Assembly: GCA_020621865.1 (NCBI GenBank)
Contig: JAHRYW010000008.1
Span: 88,618 to 152,617 of the forward strand
DNA: 64,000 bases
Direction: 5' to 3'
From: Betaproteobacteria bacterium
Lineage (GTDB): Bacteria > Pseudomonadota > Gammaproteobacteria > Burkholderiales > Rhodocyclaceae
The position numbers were made by a program, and so were the translations under genes. Shown here one piece after another: positions 8,870 through 17,858 of the stretch. Within the stretch, counting starts at the first letter, position 1. Every line of letters starts with the position of its first letter. A model generated the notes under the pieces. That model did not search any database. It saw only the letters and a list, made by a program, of their open reading frames with translations, and was not told the origin of the DNA.

Positions 8870-9757
8870 ATGGACAGACTGGATGCGATGCAACTCTTTG
8901 TGCGGGTGGCCGAGTTGGGCAGCTTTTCGGCCGCCGCCCAGCAGCTTGGCCTGGCTCGCTCGGTAGTGACCCGCCAGATCGCCGGGCTGGAGAGCCATCT
9001 CGGCCTCAAACTGATGGTCCGCAGCACGCGCCGGCTGGCGTTGACCTCGGCCGGCACTGCCTACCTGGAGAAGTGCCGGGTCATCCTGAATCTGGTCGAG
9101 GCCGCCGAAACCGGCGTCGCCGAGGAGCGCCTGACGCCGCGCGGCAACATCCGGATCAGCCTGCCCCTGAGTTACGGCCTGAAACGGCTGGCGCCGGTCC
9201 TGCTCGATTTTTCGCAGCACAACCCGGAAGTGTCGCTAGACATGGATTACAGTGACCGGCGGATCAACCTGATCGAGGAAGGCATCGATCTGGCGATCCG
9301 CATCACGCGCCGCCTGGAGGCCGGCGACGTGGCGCGCCGCCTGGGGGCCATCCACCTGCAGGTGGTGGCGGCGCCGGAATACCTGGCGCGCCACGGCCGC
9401 CCCAAAACGCCGGCCGAACTGGCTCATCATGTTTGCCTTGGCTACACCTATGCCGGCAGCAGCCAGGTCTGGCAGTTCATGGTCGACGGGCAGCTTGAGA
9501 GCTTTCACATCCACAGCCGGCTCAATGCCAACAATGGCGACGTGCTGACCGAGGCCGCCGCCCAGGGGCTGGGTATCACCTGCCAGCCGGATTTCATCAC
9601 CGAGTCGTTTCTGCAAACGGGCCGGGTCGAGGCGATTCTGGTTGATTTCCCGACGCCGGAACTCGGCATCTACGCGATGCTGCCCAGCAACCGCCATGTC
9701 CCGCACCGCGTCCGCGTGCTGATGGATTACCTAGCCGAAAGGCTGGCGGCCGGCTGA
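8870..9757 (+). CDS. LysR family transcriptional regulator
   Basis: Protein of 295 residues. The N-terminal winged HTH (LFVRVAELGSFSAAAQQLGLARSVVTRQIAGLE, residues 7-40) is followed by the LysR substrate-binding domain, which resembles the sub-group with TPRGNIRISLPLSYGLKRLAPVL and SLDMDYSDRRINLIEEGIDLAIRI. It is divergent from the dioxygenase-like operon, the classic arrangement for a local regulator. The effector cannot be read from the sequence. Confidence 0.92.
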   Translation: MDRLDAMQLFVRVAELGSFSAAAQQLGLARSVVTRQIAGLESHLGLKLMVRSTRRLALTSAGTAYLEKCRVILNLVEAAETGVAEERLTPRGNIRISLPLSYGLKRLAPVLLDFSQHNPEVSLDMDYSDRRINLIEEGIDLAIRITRRLEAGDVARRLGAIHLQVVAAPEYLARHGRPKTPAELAHHVCLGYTYAGSSQVWQFMVDGQLESFHIHSRLNANNGDVLTEAAAQGLGITCQPDFITESFLQTGRVEAILVDFPTPELGIYAMLPSNRHVPHRVRVLMDYLAERLAAG

Positions 9758-9851
9758 TCATCCGGAACAATTCTTTCTGATCGATGCCAACCACGGCGCT
9801 GTCAAAGCGGTAATATTGGGCGCATTAGACCGTTTTCATAAAAGGAAGAGC

Positions 9852-10106
9852 ATGGGTATTGTCTGGACTATCGTGGTCGGCTTCGTGGTTGGCGTCATCG
9901 CCAAACTGCTGCACCCCGGCAAGGAAGGCATGGGCTTCATCGCCACCGTCCTGCTCGGAATCGGCGGCTCGGTGGTGGCCGGCTTGGTCGGCCAGATGCT
10001 GGGCTGGTATCAGGCCGGCGAAGGGGCCGGTTTCGTCGCTTCGGTCGTCGTCGCCATCGTCCTGCTGGTCATCTACGGCCGCTTGCGCGACAAGGACATG
10101 CAATGA
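9852..10106 (+). CDS. GlsB/YeaQ/YmgE family stress-response membrane protein
   Basis: Small membrane protein of 84 residues with three hydrophobic helices and the family motif region GFVVGVIAKLLHPGKEGMGFIATVLLGIGGSVVAG. Known relatives are induced by stress; biochemical function is unknown. AAGGAAGAGC supports the start. The stop overlaps the start of the next gene (ATGA). Confidence 0.88.
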   Translation: MGIVWTIVVGFVVGVIAKLLHPGKEGMGFIATVLLGIGGSVVAGLVGQMLGWYQAGEGAGFVASVVVAIVLLVIYGRLRDKDMQ

Positions 10107-10777
10107 GCCGGCTGACAGCGCTACTACTTGCCGCAGCCTGCCTCGGCAGCCTGCCGGCGCAGGCTGGCACCCTGATCGATCTGGCGGCCGAAGCCAGCCG
10201 CCCGGCAGCAAACGACCTGGTCCGGGCCAGCGTCTTCAGCGAAGCGAATGGCAAGAATCCGGGCGAACTGGCGCAGCGCGTCAATGCCGATATCGCCGAG
10301 GCGCTCAAAGTCATCCGCGGCAAGGCGGGTGTCACGGTCAAAAGCGGTCACCAGTCGACCTATCCGGTCTACGGGGCGGCTCAGAAAATCGAAGGCTGGC
10401 GGATGCGCAGCGAACTGGTCATCGAGTCGAAGGATCAGGGCGGCGTTTCCGAACTGCTCGGCAAATTGCAGCAAATGCGCCTGGCGGTCGGCGAGGTCAG
10501 CCTGATGCCGTCGCCGGAAACCCGCCGGCAGGTGGAAGAGGAAACGACGCGGGCAGCGATTCGCGCCTTCCAGGGCCGTGCTGCCGTCGTTGCCGGCGAA
10601 CTTGGTAAGGCCTGGAAGATCAAGCAGCTGAACATCCAGCAGGGCGGCGGCATGCCGATGCCAATGCTGCGGGCGACGCGCGCCATGGCCATGGCCGAAG
10701 CCGCTCCGGCGCCATTGGAGGCCGGCGAGAGCCTGGTGACCACGACGGTCAGCGGGCAGATCGAACTGGCCGATTGA
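10103..10777 (+). CDS. SIMPL domain (DUF541) periplasmic protein
   Basis: Protein of 224 residues with a signal peptide of about 21 residues (LAAACLGSLPAQA) and a SIMPL/DUF541 domain, seen in LIDLAAEASRPAANDLVRASVFSEANGKNPGELAQRVN and TVKSGHQSTYPVYGAAQKIEGWRMRSELVIE. Family members are exported or surface proteins of unknown biochemical activity. It is coupled by a 4-bp overlap to the GlsB-like gene upstream. Confidence 0.85.
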   Translation: MSRLTALLLAAACLGSLPAQAGTLIDLAAEASRPAANDLVRASVFSEANGKNPGELAQRVNADIAEALKVIRGKAGVTVKSGHQSTYPVYGAAQKIEGWRMRSELVIESKDQGGVSELLGKLQQMRLAVGEVSLMPSPETRRQVEEETTRAAIRAFQGRAAVVAGELGKAWKIKQLNIQQGGGMPMPMLRATRAMAMAEAAPAPLEAGESLVTTTVSGQIELAD

Positions 10778-10795
10778 TTTCCCCGGATCGCCTGC

Positions 10796-12811
10796 TCAGA
10801 AGTGCAGGATGGTCCGGAGGGCGGCGCTGCGGCCCTGTTGCGGCAACTGCCAGCGGGTGACCGGCAGCAGGTCATCGACGGCCACGGGGTCGCTGTAGCG
10901 ACGGTCGAACAGGTTGTAGATGCTTAATCCGAGCTCCCACTGGCTGCTAGCCGGCGCGTAGCGCAGGTTGAAATTGGCCAGCCCGTAAGGGGCCAGGCTT
11001 TCGCTGCCGACATTGCCCAGGCGCGCCGCAATCCATTGCCCTTCTATACCGGCCATCAGGCCGGGAAGGCCAGCCGGTACGGCCAGGTTCAGCTTGGCCA
11101 TGTGGCGCGGCGAATTATCCAGGCGTTGCGTCTGATCGGCAGCGTATTGCACCGAATAGCCGGTACGCAGGCGGCTGCCGTTGGACCATTGCCGTTCGTA
11201 TTCGACTTCCAGGCCGTTGGCCCGGATCGGGCTACCATTGACGGCGAGCCCGGTGTTGTCGACCGTCACCATTCTTTCGATATCGAAGTGGTAGACCGTT
11301 GCCGTCAGGCGTGATTGCGGGCTGAAACGTTTTTCCCAGGACAGTTCGAACGAGCGCATCTTTTCCGGGCGCAGGTCCGGGTTGCCGTAGGCCAGGCCGG
11401 GCGTGATGTAGGCCCGCTCATAGACCGACGGCGCCCGGAAGGCCGTCCCGTACAGCGCCTTGAACAAGCCCCAGTTGTCGGCGTCATGGACAAAGCCGAG
11501 GCGCGGACTCCAGAACGGGCGGTAGCCTTCCTGGCGGTTGTGGCTGATGCCGACGGTGAGCAGGCTGCTGGCGCCGATCTGGATTTCATCCTGAGCGATC
11601 AGCGTGAATTGCTTGTTCTGCTGCCGGTCATCGAGGCAGGCGGCGGGGCCGTAGCCGTAACAGCCGTAGCCCCGGTCAATATTGCGCTGATCCTGGCGGG
11701 TATTGGCCTTGTATTCGAAGCCCAGTGTCAGGCGCTGCCCGCTCCAGGCAGTATTGATCAGGCGGTTTTCGATTCCCCACCAGTTGCCGCGGGCCTTGTC
11801 GATATTGATCACACGCGGATCGGGCGGCAGGGCGGCCGAATAGTCGTAGGGAAAACGGCCGTCGTAGCCGTAGGCGCCGACATTGAAGCGCTGCTCCAGG
11901 GTATTCCAGGCATCCAGCTTCCAGTTCCTGGCCAGCTGGAACAGGTCATAGTGGTCCGATTCGACATGGCCGCTGTCGTTCGGGATCGTGCCGTAGCTGC
12001 CGTGGGGCGCCGCGCGGTCGCGGTCGGCATGGATGAAGGCGGCGCTCCAGTCGCTGCCCCTGACCTTGACGAACAGTTGGTTCCCGTCTTCGCCGCCGAT
12101 GCCGTGGATGCGTTGCGAACTGCCGTCGCCGGTCACGTCGTTGACGCTTCGCGTCCGGCCGTTGGCATCGAATCCTGTGGCCGAGACCAGGACATCGGCG
12201 CCGCCCACCTGGCCACCCCAGGTCGCCCGCAAGCGGCGCTCCGCTCCCGAGCCGAAGCTCAGGCCGATTTCGCTGCCGTTGATGCTCTGGCCGTGGCGCG
12301 TGACGATGTTGATCACTCCGAACATCGCGTCGCCGCCATAGATCGAGGCGCTTGGCCCGCGAATGATCTCGATGCGTTCGATCAGGCCGATATCGAGCGG
12401 GAAGGCCGAGTCGACCGGGCTGCTGGCATAGATGTTTTCATTGACCAACATGCCGTCGATCAGCATCTGCAGGCGGGGGCGGTAGTCGCCGGGCGCCGAG
12501 ATGCCGCGCACCCCGGCATAGCCGTAGGTGGCGTCGTCGGTGACGTTGAAACCCTGCAGTGTGCGCAGGGCGTCGCCCAGGTTGCGCCAGCCGTAAAGGC
12601 GAATGTCCTCGGCGGTCAGGACCGAGACGACCGAGGGGATCTGGTCGGGGTTCTCGGCAAATTTCGGCGTCGAGATGATTTTGACCTTGAGCAGTTCGTC
12701 GAGCGACATCTCGATGGCGTCGATCGCGGCCAGGGCAGGCTTCGCCAACAACAGCAGGGTAGCGGCCAGCAGCGATGGCAGGGCGCGGGTCAGTGATGCG
12801 GGCTGTTTCAT
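10796..12811 (-). CDS. TonB-dependent outer-membrane receptor
   Basis: Protein of 671 residues: signal peptide, plug domain (IPSVVSVLTAEDIRLYGWRNLGDALRTLQGFNV, then IEIIRGPSASIYGGDAMFGVINIVTRHG) and a 22-stranded barrel ending in aromatic LHF. It is the last gene of a three-gene operon with YfiR and a second receptor; its start overlaps the YfiR stop (ATGA). The ligand is unknown. The vitamin B12/colicin-type plug wording is shared by many receptors and does not identify the substrate. Confidence 0.9.
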   Translation of the reverse strand: MKQPASLTRALPSLLAATLLLLAKPALAAIDAIEMSLDELLKVKIISTPKFAENPDQIPSVVSVLTAEDIRLYGWRNLGDALRTLQGFNVTDDATYGYAGVRGISAPGDYRPRLQMLIDGMLVNENIYASSPVDSAFPLDIGLIERIEIIRGPSASIYGGDAMFGVINIVTRHGQSINGSEIGLSFGSGAERRLRATWGGQVGGADVLVSATGFDANGRTRSVNDVTGDGSSQRIHGIGGEDGNQLFVKVRGSDWSAAFIHADRDRAAPHGSYGTIPNDSGHVESDHYDLFQLARNWKLDAWNTLEQRFNVGAYGYDGRFPYDYSAALPPDPRVINIDKARGNWWGIENRLINTAWSGQRLTLGFEYKANTRQDQRNIDRGYGCYGYGPAACLDDRQQNKQFTLIAQDEIQIGASSLLTVGISHNRQEGYRPFWSPRLGFVHDADNWGLFKALYGTAFRAPSVYERAYITPGLAYGNPDLRPEKMRSFELSWEKRFSPQSRLTATVYHFDIERMVTVDNTGLAVNGSPIRANGLEVEYERQWSNGSRLRTGYSVQYAADQTQRLDNSPRHMAKLNLAVPAGLPGLMAGIEGQWIAARLGNVGSESLAPYGLANFNLRYAPASSQWELGLSIYNLFDRRYSDPVAVDDLLPVTRWQLPQQGRSAALRTILHF

Positions 12812-13350
12812 CGCGCGGCGCTGGTCATTGGTTTGGCCAGGCGCAGCATCTGCGGACTGGCGCGCAGGCCGGCACGGGTCAGCGCTTCAACGTTGACCTC
12901 GAACTGCAGGCGGCCTTCGCTGCGGATCAGGGCGATGCCACCACCTTCGCGGGTGAAGGTCTCGGCATCGCTGACGGTCAGGATGGGCTGCTTGTCCACC
13001 CATCGCAAGACAGCTGCTAGGCGGGCTTCTTCCGTGTCGGGAATGAACAGTTCCTGGCAGTCGGCGATCTGTTCCGGGCTGTTGACCCGGCGGATGCGCA
13101 GTTCGCGCCCGCCAACCTGGCGCCCCTCGTAGCCGGCCAGGTAAGGTCCCAGGCTGTCGCGGCCGAACAGGCAGAGATTGACCGTCGCCCGGGTGCCGGG
13201 AAACTCTACGTATTTCAGGAAATTGACCAGGTAGGCAGCCTTGAGCTGGGCCTCGGTGGTCGCTTCGCCAAAGCTGGCCGGCATCGTCAACGCCAGGGTC
13301 GCCGCGAGGGCAATCCGGGAGACGAGGCGGAGTAGATTCCTGGCGAACAT
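12808..13350 (-). CDS. YfiR family periplasmic protein (DUF4154)
   Basis: Protein of 180 residues with a signal peptide and the YfiR fold: EAQLKAAYLVNFLKYVEFPG near the N-terminus, INLCLFGRD-like strand, and the C-terminal GGGIALIRSEGRLQFEVNVEALTRAGLRASPQMLRLAKP. In Pseudomonas YfiR represses the diguanylate cyclase YfiN from the periplasm; homologues often sit between a TonB receptor and a GGDEF or kinase gene. Here it sits between two TonB receptors, and no such enzyme is adjacent. Confidence 0.88.
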   Translation of the reverse strand: MFARNLLRLVSRIALAATLALTMPASFGEATTEAQLKAAYLVNFLKYVEFPGTRATVNLCLFGRDSLGPYLAGYEGRQVGGRELRIRRVNSPEQIADCQELFIPDTEEARLAAVLRWVDKQPILTVSDAETFTREGGGIALIRSEGRLQFEVNVEALTRAGLRASPQMLRLAKPMTSAAR

Positions 13351-13356
13351 GTTTGA

Positions 13357-15501
13357 TCAGAATCGCCAGTGGGTGCTGATCAGCCACGTCGGAGCAATCT
13401 CGGTGGCGGCGGTCGGGATGTAGTCGGAGAGATACTCGAGGCGCTGCCTGCCGACCAGATTACGGCCGACCAGGGCGAATTCGAGATCCTTGTTGACGCA
13501 ATAGGCGTAGCGCAGGTCGACGGTGGCGTAACCGGGGATGCGGGTGAAGGTCGGGGCGCCGCTTGCGCTCGGCACGGTATCGACCAGGTTCAGCCGGTCC
13601 ATGCCGCTGGTGCCGCGCAGCCAGAGGTCGAATTGCTGGTTGGGCGTGATGTTCCATTGGGAGCGCAGCGAAACGTGGTGGCGCGGGGCGGCGCGTTCCA
13701 TGATGTTGCCGTCTTCATTGGCAACGATATTGCTGCTGCGGTCGGCCTTCAGGCGGCTCCAGCTATACGAGAATTGCAGGCGCCAGCCGGCCACCACCAG
13801 CCAGTCGGCCGAAACTTCCACCCCGTCGTTCCAGGCTGCCAGACCGTTGACGGTCTGCATCTCGCTGAAGAGTACCGGCGTGCCGAGCGGCAATCCGAAA
13901 TAGGCGCATTTGCTCGCGTCGACCGGAATGCCGGCCAGCGCAAACATCGGGTGGCAGCCAAACATGCCGACTTGCTGGCCGGAGCGCAGGTCGGTATAGC
14001 GGTAGCGGTAGATATTGATATCGGCGCTGGCATTGGTCGAAATCTGCTTGCGGTAACCGAGTTCGATACCCTGCGATTTCTCGGCGGCGAGCTTGCCGGT
14101 GGCATTGACGTAGCCGATGACCGGGATATTGGCCGTGAAGGGCGGGAAGGGGATCGCCGTCTGGACGACCGAAGCGCCGGTCAGGATGGAAATGTCGCGT
14201 TCGGCCCGGGCCGAGGTGCGCGGCGCGCTGGCGTACTTGAGCCAGAGCGAATCGCTGCGCGAAGGCGTCCACAACAGGGTGGCATTGGTCGATACATTGC
14301 TGCCGTTGGCGGTGGTGCTGGCCACCCGGATACCGGCGCCGAGCTTGAGTTGCTCGGGCAGCAGCGTCCAGTCGTCGTGCACAAAAAAGCCGGTGTCGCG
14401 CTGGGTGCGATGTCGGCTGTTGATGGCGACATAAGGTTCGTTGGCACTCATTTCATCGCGGGTGCTGCGATGGTTCAGGCCCCACAGGATGTCGTGGCGG
14501 TCGACGGCGAAACGACCCTGGTAATCGAGGTCGACGGTGGTCAGGGATTCATTGACGAAGTTGTCGATATCGATGGTCGAGCGATTGAGCGAGGCCTGCA
14601 GCGACGACTCGATGCCGCTGTCGCCCAGCCAGCGGTAGCGGCCAACCAGGCTTTCGCTGCTCAGCACTTGGTTTGGCGTCAGCGAGCTTACGTTCAGGCC
14701 GGGCTGCGAAAAATCCGGCTGGATGTTCCACAGTTCGGTGGTTTTCGAGCGGCTGGCGTTGGCCCAGAGGCTCAGATCGCGGCCGCCGCCGATATCGTGG
14801 TCGAGGCGAAAGTCGATCACGGCGTTGTTCAGGCGGTCCACGCTGTCCGCGGTGCTGGCGTATTGCCGGGAAGGTTCGATGTGGCGGGCCTGGGCCGACA
14901 ATTTCCAGCTGGTACTGTCGCTGACGGCCTGGCCGACGCGGGCGTAGATGTCGGCCGTTCCCTTGCTGCCGGTGGCGACCGAGACGGCTGCGCCGGTCTG
15001 GTTGCGGGTGTGCCGGGTGATGATGTTGATGACGCCATTGACGGCGTTGGCGCCCCACATGACGGCCCCGGCGCCGCGGATGATCTCGATGCGCTCGATG
15101 TCTTCGAGGGGAACCGGGTCGAGTTCCCAGGTCACGCCGGCAAACAGCGGGTGGTAGAGGCTGCGGCCGTCGACCAGCACCTGCAGCTTGTTGGCGAAGC
15201 GGCCATTGAAGCTGCGCGCGGTGACGGCGTAGCGGCCGTTGTCGATCTGGGCGACCTGGATGCCCGGGGCCATGCGCAAGACGTCGGGCAGGGCCTGGGC
15301 GCCGGAGCGGCGGATGTCCTCGGCAGTGATCACGAAGGCAGCGGCGGGAACGTCGGCCAGGCTCTGGCTCTTGCGGGCCACCGAGGTGATGTCGGTCTTG
15401 ACCAGATCCTCAAGGCTCATTTCGTCGAGCATATCGCCTGCGGCATGGCTGGCCGCGTTGAAGGCGACCAGGATGGCAATTGATAAGCAGGCCCGCTTCA
15501 T
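13357..15501 (-). CDS. TonB-dependent outer-membrane receptor
   Basis: Protein of 714 residues with signal peptide, a short TonB-box-like region, plug domain (VPAAAFVITAEDIRRSGAQALPDVLRMAPGIQVAQ, then IEIIRGAGAVMWGANAVNGVINIITRH) and a barrel ending HWRF. It is the first gene of the receptor-YfiR-receptor operon, separated from yfiR by 6 bp. The MSLEDLVKTDITSVARK leader is common in receptors paired with YfiR-type proteins. The ligand is unknown. Confidence 0.9.
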   Translation of the reverse strand: MKRACLSIAILVAFNAASHAAGDMLDEMSLEDLVKTDITSVARKSQSLADVPAAAFVITAEDIRRSGAQALPDVLRMAPGIQVAQIDNGRYAVTARSFNGRFANKLQVLVDGRSLYHPLFAGVTWELDPVPLEDIERIEIIRGAGAVMWGANAVNGVINIITRHTRNQTGAAVSVATGSKGTADIYARVGQAVSDSTSWKLSAQARHIEPSRQYASTADSVDRLNNAVIDFRLDHDIGGGRDLSLWANASRSKTTELWNIQPDFSQPGLNVSSLTPNQVLSSESLVGRYRWLGDSGIESSLQASLNRSTIDIDNFVNESLTTVDLDYQGRFAVDRHDILWGLNHRSTRDEMSANEPYVAINSRHRTQRDTGFFVHDDWTLLPEQLKLGAGIRVASTTANGSNVSTNATLLWTPSRSDSLWLKYASAPRTSARAERDISILTGASVVQTAIPFPPFTANIPVIGYVNATGKLAAEKSQGIELGYRKQISTNASADINIYRYRYTDLRSGQQVGMFGCHPMFALAGIPVDASKCAYFGLPLGTPVLFSEMQTVNGLAAWNDGVEVSADWLVVAGWRLQFSYSWSRLKADRSSNIVANEDGNIMERAAPRHHVSLRSQWNITPNQQFDLWLRGTSGMDRLNLVDTVPSASGAPTFTRIPGYATVDLRYAYCVNKDLEFALVGRNLVGRQRLEYLSDYIPTAATEIAPTWLISTHWRF

Positions 15502-15566
15502 TGGTTGTCCCTGACGACAATTCGATCCTGGCTTTTAGGCATGGCCGGCATCGCGGCGGATCGTTT

Positions 15567-15604
15567 ATTAGTTATGAATTAATGTTGGCGTAATTATAAC
15601 TAAT
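15567..15604. promoter_or_regulatory. 9-bp inverted repeat upstream of the TonB-YfiR-TonB operon
   Basis: ATTAGTTAT at 15567-15575 is matched by ATAACTAAT at 15596-15604, with a 20-bp AT-rich spacer. It lies about 65-100 bp upstream of the receptor start at 15501, so it could be an operator. The spacing differs from the ModE-like boxes seen elsewhere in this window. Confidence 0.4.
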
Positions 15605-15673
15605 GTAATAAACATGTCCCCGGTGAAGTAGTTGGCGGCGATCCCGAGGCAGCCAGGGGGCAGCGGGAGGGGC

Positions 15674-16753
15674 TCAGGCGAGCAGGGCGACGGCCTTGAT
15701 CTGGGCGCGCAGGGCGAGGCCGGGGCGGATGTCCAGCTTGTTGGCCGAGCGTTGGGTGATGCGGGCGAGCAGCGGTTCGCCGGCGACATCGAGCCGGACC
15801 AGCACGTGGCCGGGGGTGTCGGTCGGCGCCAGGTCGACGACGACGGCGGCGACACAATTAAGAATGCTGGTCTGCACCTGCGGGACCAGGGCCAGGCTGA
15901 CGTCGCGGGCGTGGATGCGGCAGCGCAGCCAGCTGCCGACTTCTGCATGGCAGCGGGTGACGTAGATGGCGCCACCGGGAAATTCGAGGCGGCTCAGGTT
16001 GTCCGCCTCGTGGGCGGCGACGCAGGCTTCGATGACGACGCCAGCATCGTCGGCAAAGGCCGCCGGCAGGTCGATGCGGCTCAGGACCTCGTTGAGCGCG
16101 CCGCTAGCGACGACCCGGCCTTCGTCGAGCAGGACCAGGTGATCGGCCAGGCGGGCGACTTCGTCCGGTGCGTGGCTGACGTAGACGACGGGAATGGCCA
16201 GTTCGCGGTGCAGGCGTTCGAGGTAGGGCAGGATTTCCTGCTTGCGCTTGAAATCCAGCGCGGCCAGCGGCTCGTCCATCAGCAGGATCTTGGGCGCGGC
16301 GAGCAGGGCGCGGGCGATGGCGACGCGCTGGCGTTCGCCGCCGGATAGCTGGCCGGGCGAACGGTCGAGCAGGTGGGCGATGCCGAGCAATTCGGCCATT
16401 TCCGGCAGGGAAACTCCGAATGCTACGGTCGCCGCCCTTTTTTGCCCGAATTCCATATTTTTTCGCACCGACAGGTGCGGGAACAGGCTGGCTTCCTGGA
16501 AGACGACGCCGAGGGAGCGCTGGTGCGGCGGTACGAAAAGGCTGCGCGATTCATCCTGCCAGACCTCGTCGCCGACGGCGAAATAGCCTCCCGGCGCCCG
16601 CTCCAGGCCGGCCATGGCGCGCAGGGCAGTGGTCTTGCCCGAGCCGGAATGGCCGAACAGCGCGGTGACGCCGCGACCGGGCAGTTGCAGATCGACATCG
16701 AGGCTGAAGTCGCGCCGGTCGACGCGGAAGCGGGCGTGGATATCGTCGCTCAT
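15674..16753 (-). CDS. modC: Molybdate ABC transporter ATP-binding protein ModC
   Basis: ATPase of 359 residues for the ModABC molybdate importer. Walker A is GHSGSGKT (residues 34-41), the signature is LSGGERQR and Walker B is [12 protein letters not shown]. The C-terminal third carries the regulatory Mop/TOBE-type domain. Its start overlaps the ModB stop (ATGA). An oddity is the helical segment between Q-loop and signature ([19 protein letters not shown]), which is encoded by a copy of the dispersed AATGCTACGGTC repeat, so a repeat has been absorbed in frame. Confidence 0.95.
   Translation of the reverse strand: MSDDIHARFRVDRRDFSLDVDLQLPGRGVTALFGHSGSGKTTALRAMAGLERAPGGYFAVGDEVWQDESRSLFVPPHQRSLGVVFQEASLFPHLSVRKNMEFGQKRAATVAFGVSLPEMAELLGIAHLLDRSPGQLSGGERQRVAIARALLAAPKILLMDEPLAALDFKRKQEILPYLERLHRELAIPVVYVSHAPDEVARLADHLVLLDEGRVVASGALNEVLSRIDLPAAFADDAGVVIEACVAAHEADNLSRLEFPGGAIYVTRCHAEVGSWLRCRIHARDVSLALVPQVQTSILNCVAAVVVDLAPTDTPGHVLVRLDVAGEPLLARITQRSANKLDIRPGLALRAQIKAVALLA
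16417..16455 (-). repeat. Dispersed AATGCTACGGTC repeat, copy inside modC
   Basis: The core GAATGCTACGGTCG with a GC flank and a T-run is shared with copies at 54446-54478, 57500-57530 and 61993-62030. Here it is translated as part of ModC. Confidence 0.65.
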
Positions 16754-17436
16754 GGCGTCTTCCGTCGCGCCGGGTTGAAAGTGTACAGCGCGAGCAGCAC
16801 GGCGAAGCTGAACAGCACCATGCCGCCGGCCAGCCAGTGGGCCTGGGCGTATTCGAGTGCCTCGACGTGGTCGTAGATCTGCACCGAGACGACGCGGGTT
16901 TTATCCGGGATGTTACCGCCGATCATCAGCACGATGCCGAATTCGCCGACCGTGTGGGCAAAGCCGAGGATGGAGCCGGACAGGAAGCCGGGTTTGGCCA
17001 GCGGCACGGCCACCGACCAGAAGGCGTCCCACGGGCTGGCGCGAAGCGTCGCGGCGACTTCCAGCGGCCGCTCGCCGATCGCCTCGAAGGCGTTCTGGAT
17101 CGGCTGGACGACGAAGGGTAGCGAGTAGAACACCGAGGCGATGACCAGGCCGGGGAAGGTGAATGGCAAGAGGCCGAGGCCGAGCGACTTTGTCAATTGG
17201 CCGAGCGGCCCGTGCGGGCCCATGACGACGAGCAGGTAAAAGCCGATCACGGTCGGCGGCAGGACCAGTGGCAGTGCGACGACCGCGCCGACCGCGCCCT
17301 TGAAGATCGAACGGGTGCGGGCCAGCCACCAGGCGATGGGCGTGCCGATGACGAGCAGTAACAGGGTGACGACCGTCGCCAGCTTCAGCGTCAGCCAGAC
17401 GGCGGCCAAATCGGCGGAATACGCGGCGCTTTCCAT
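16750..17436 (-). CDS. modB: Molybdate ABC transporter permease ModB
   Basis: Membrane permease of 228 residues with five to six helices. The binding-protein-dependent permease (EAA-type) loop is [43 protein letters not shown], and the helix [23 protein letters not shown] is characteristic of ModB. It forms the channel of the ModABC importer. It overlaps modC by 4 bp and follows the NifX-like gene by 16 bp. Confidence 0.95.
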   Translation of the reverse strand: MESAAYSADLAAVWLTLKLATVVTLLLLVIGTPIAWWLARTRSIFKGAVGAVVALPLVLPPTVIGFYLLVVMGPHGPLGQLTKSLGLGLLPFTFPGLVIASVFYSLPFVVQPIQNAFEAIGERPLEVAATLRASPWDAFWSVAVPLAKPGFLSGSILGFAHTVGEFGIVLMIGGNIPDKTRVVSVQIYDHVEALEYAQAHWLAGGMVLFSFAVLLALYTFNPARRKTP

Positions 17437-17452
17437 GCGGTTTGGGGGTTTC

Positions 17453-17845
17453 TTAGTGCCTTGAGAACAGATCGCGCAGTTTACACAGGCTGGTCGTGAT
17501 GTCGAAGCGCGGATCGGCCAGCGCCTCGCCGGCCAGGATGCGGGTGATGGCGACGGCCGGGTCGCCTTCGCCGGTGGTCAGCACTTCGGCGCCGCGTTTT
17601 TTCATGTGGCGGACGAAGCCGTCGCCGGCGCTGGCGCAGACGACGAGGTCGACGCCGTCGAGCGGGTGCGGCCCGTCGTCGGCGAACACGTGCAGGACCT
17701 GTTCCTTGGCCAGGTCGACCCGGTGGGGCGGCGGCAGCAACTGGTTGGAGCGGTGTTGCGACAGGTCGTAAACCAGCCATTGTCGGGTTTGCCCCGCATG
17801 GCCGCTGACGGCGGTGAATTCCTTGGTGGCGATGGCGATTTTCAT
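17453..17845 (-). CDS. NifX/NifB-type iron-molybdenum cofactor-binding domain protein
   Basis: Protein of 130 residues of the dinitrogenase iron-molybdenum cofactor family (NifX, NafY and NifB C-terminal domain). The conserved core is visible: [27 protein letters not shown] at the start and [27 protein letters not shown] in the middle. Stand-alone members bind FeMo-co or its precursor NifB-co. Its place between modD and modB links molybdate uptake to cofactor handling. Whether it is a true NifX, a buffer protein or a regulator of transport cannot be told. Confidence 0.8.
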   Translation of the reverse strand: MKIAIATKEFTAVSGHAGQTRQWLVYDLSQHRSNQLLPPPHRVDLAKEQVLHVFADDGPHPLDGVDLVVCASAGDGFVRHMKKRGAEVLTTGEGDPAVAITRILAGEALADPRFDITTSLCKLRDLFSRH

Positions 17846-17858
17846 GGTGAACGCGCTT

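Noticed and set aside
11315..12796. A 493-codon plus-strand frame opposite a TonB receptor
   Set aside because: Same mirror effect; no motif, no ribosome site, and the minus-strand receptor is unambiguous.
13369..15483. A 704-codon open frame on the plus strand opposite the TonB receptor
   Set aside because: It is antisense to a clear receptor, full of Gly/Val/Asp low-complexity runs, and has no domain. High GC keeps the opposite frame open.
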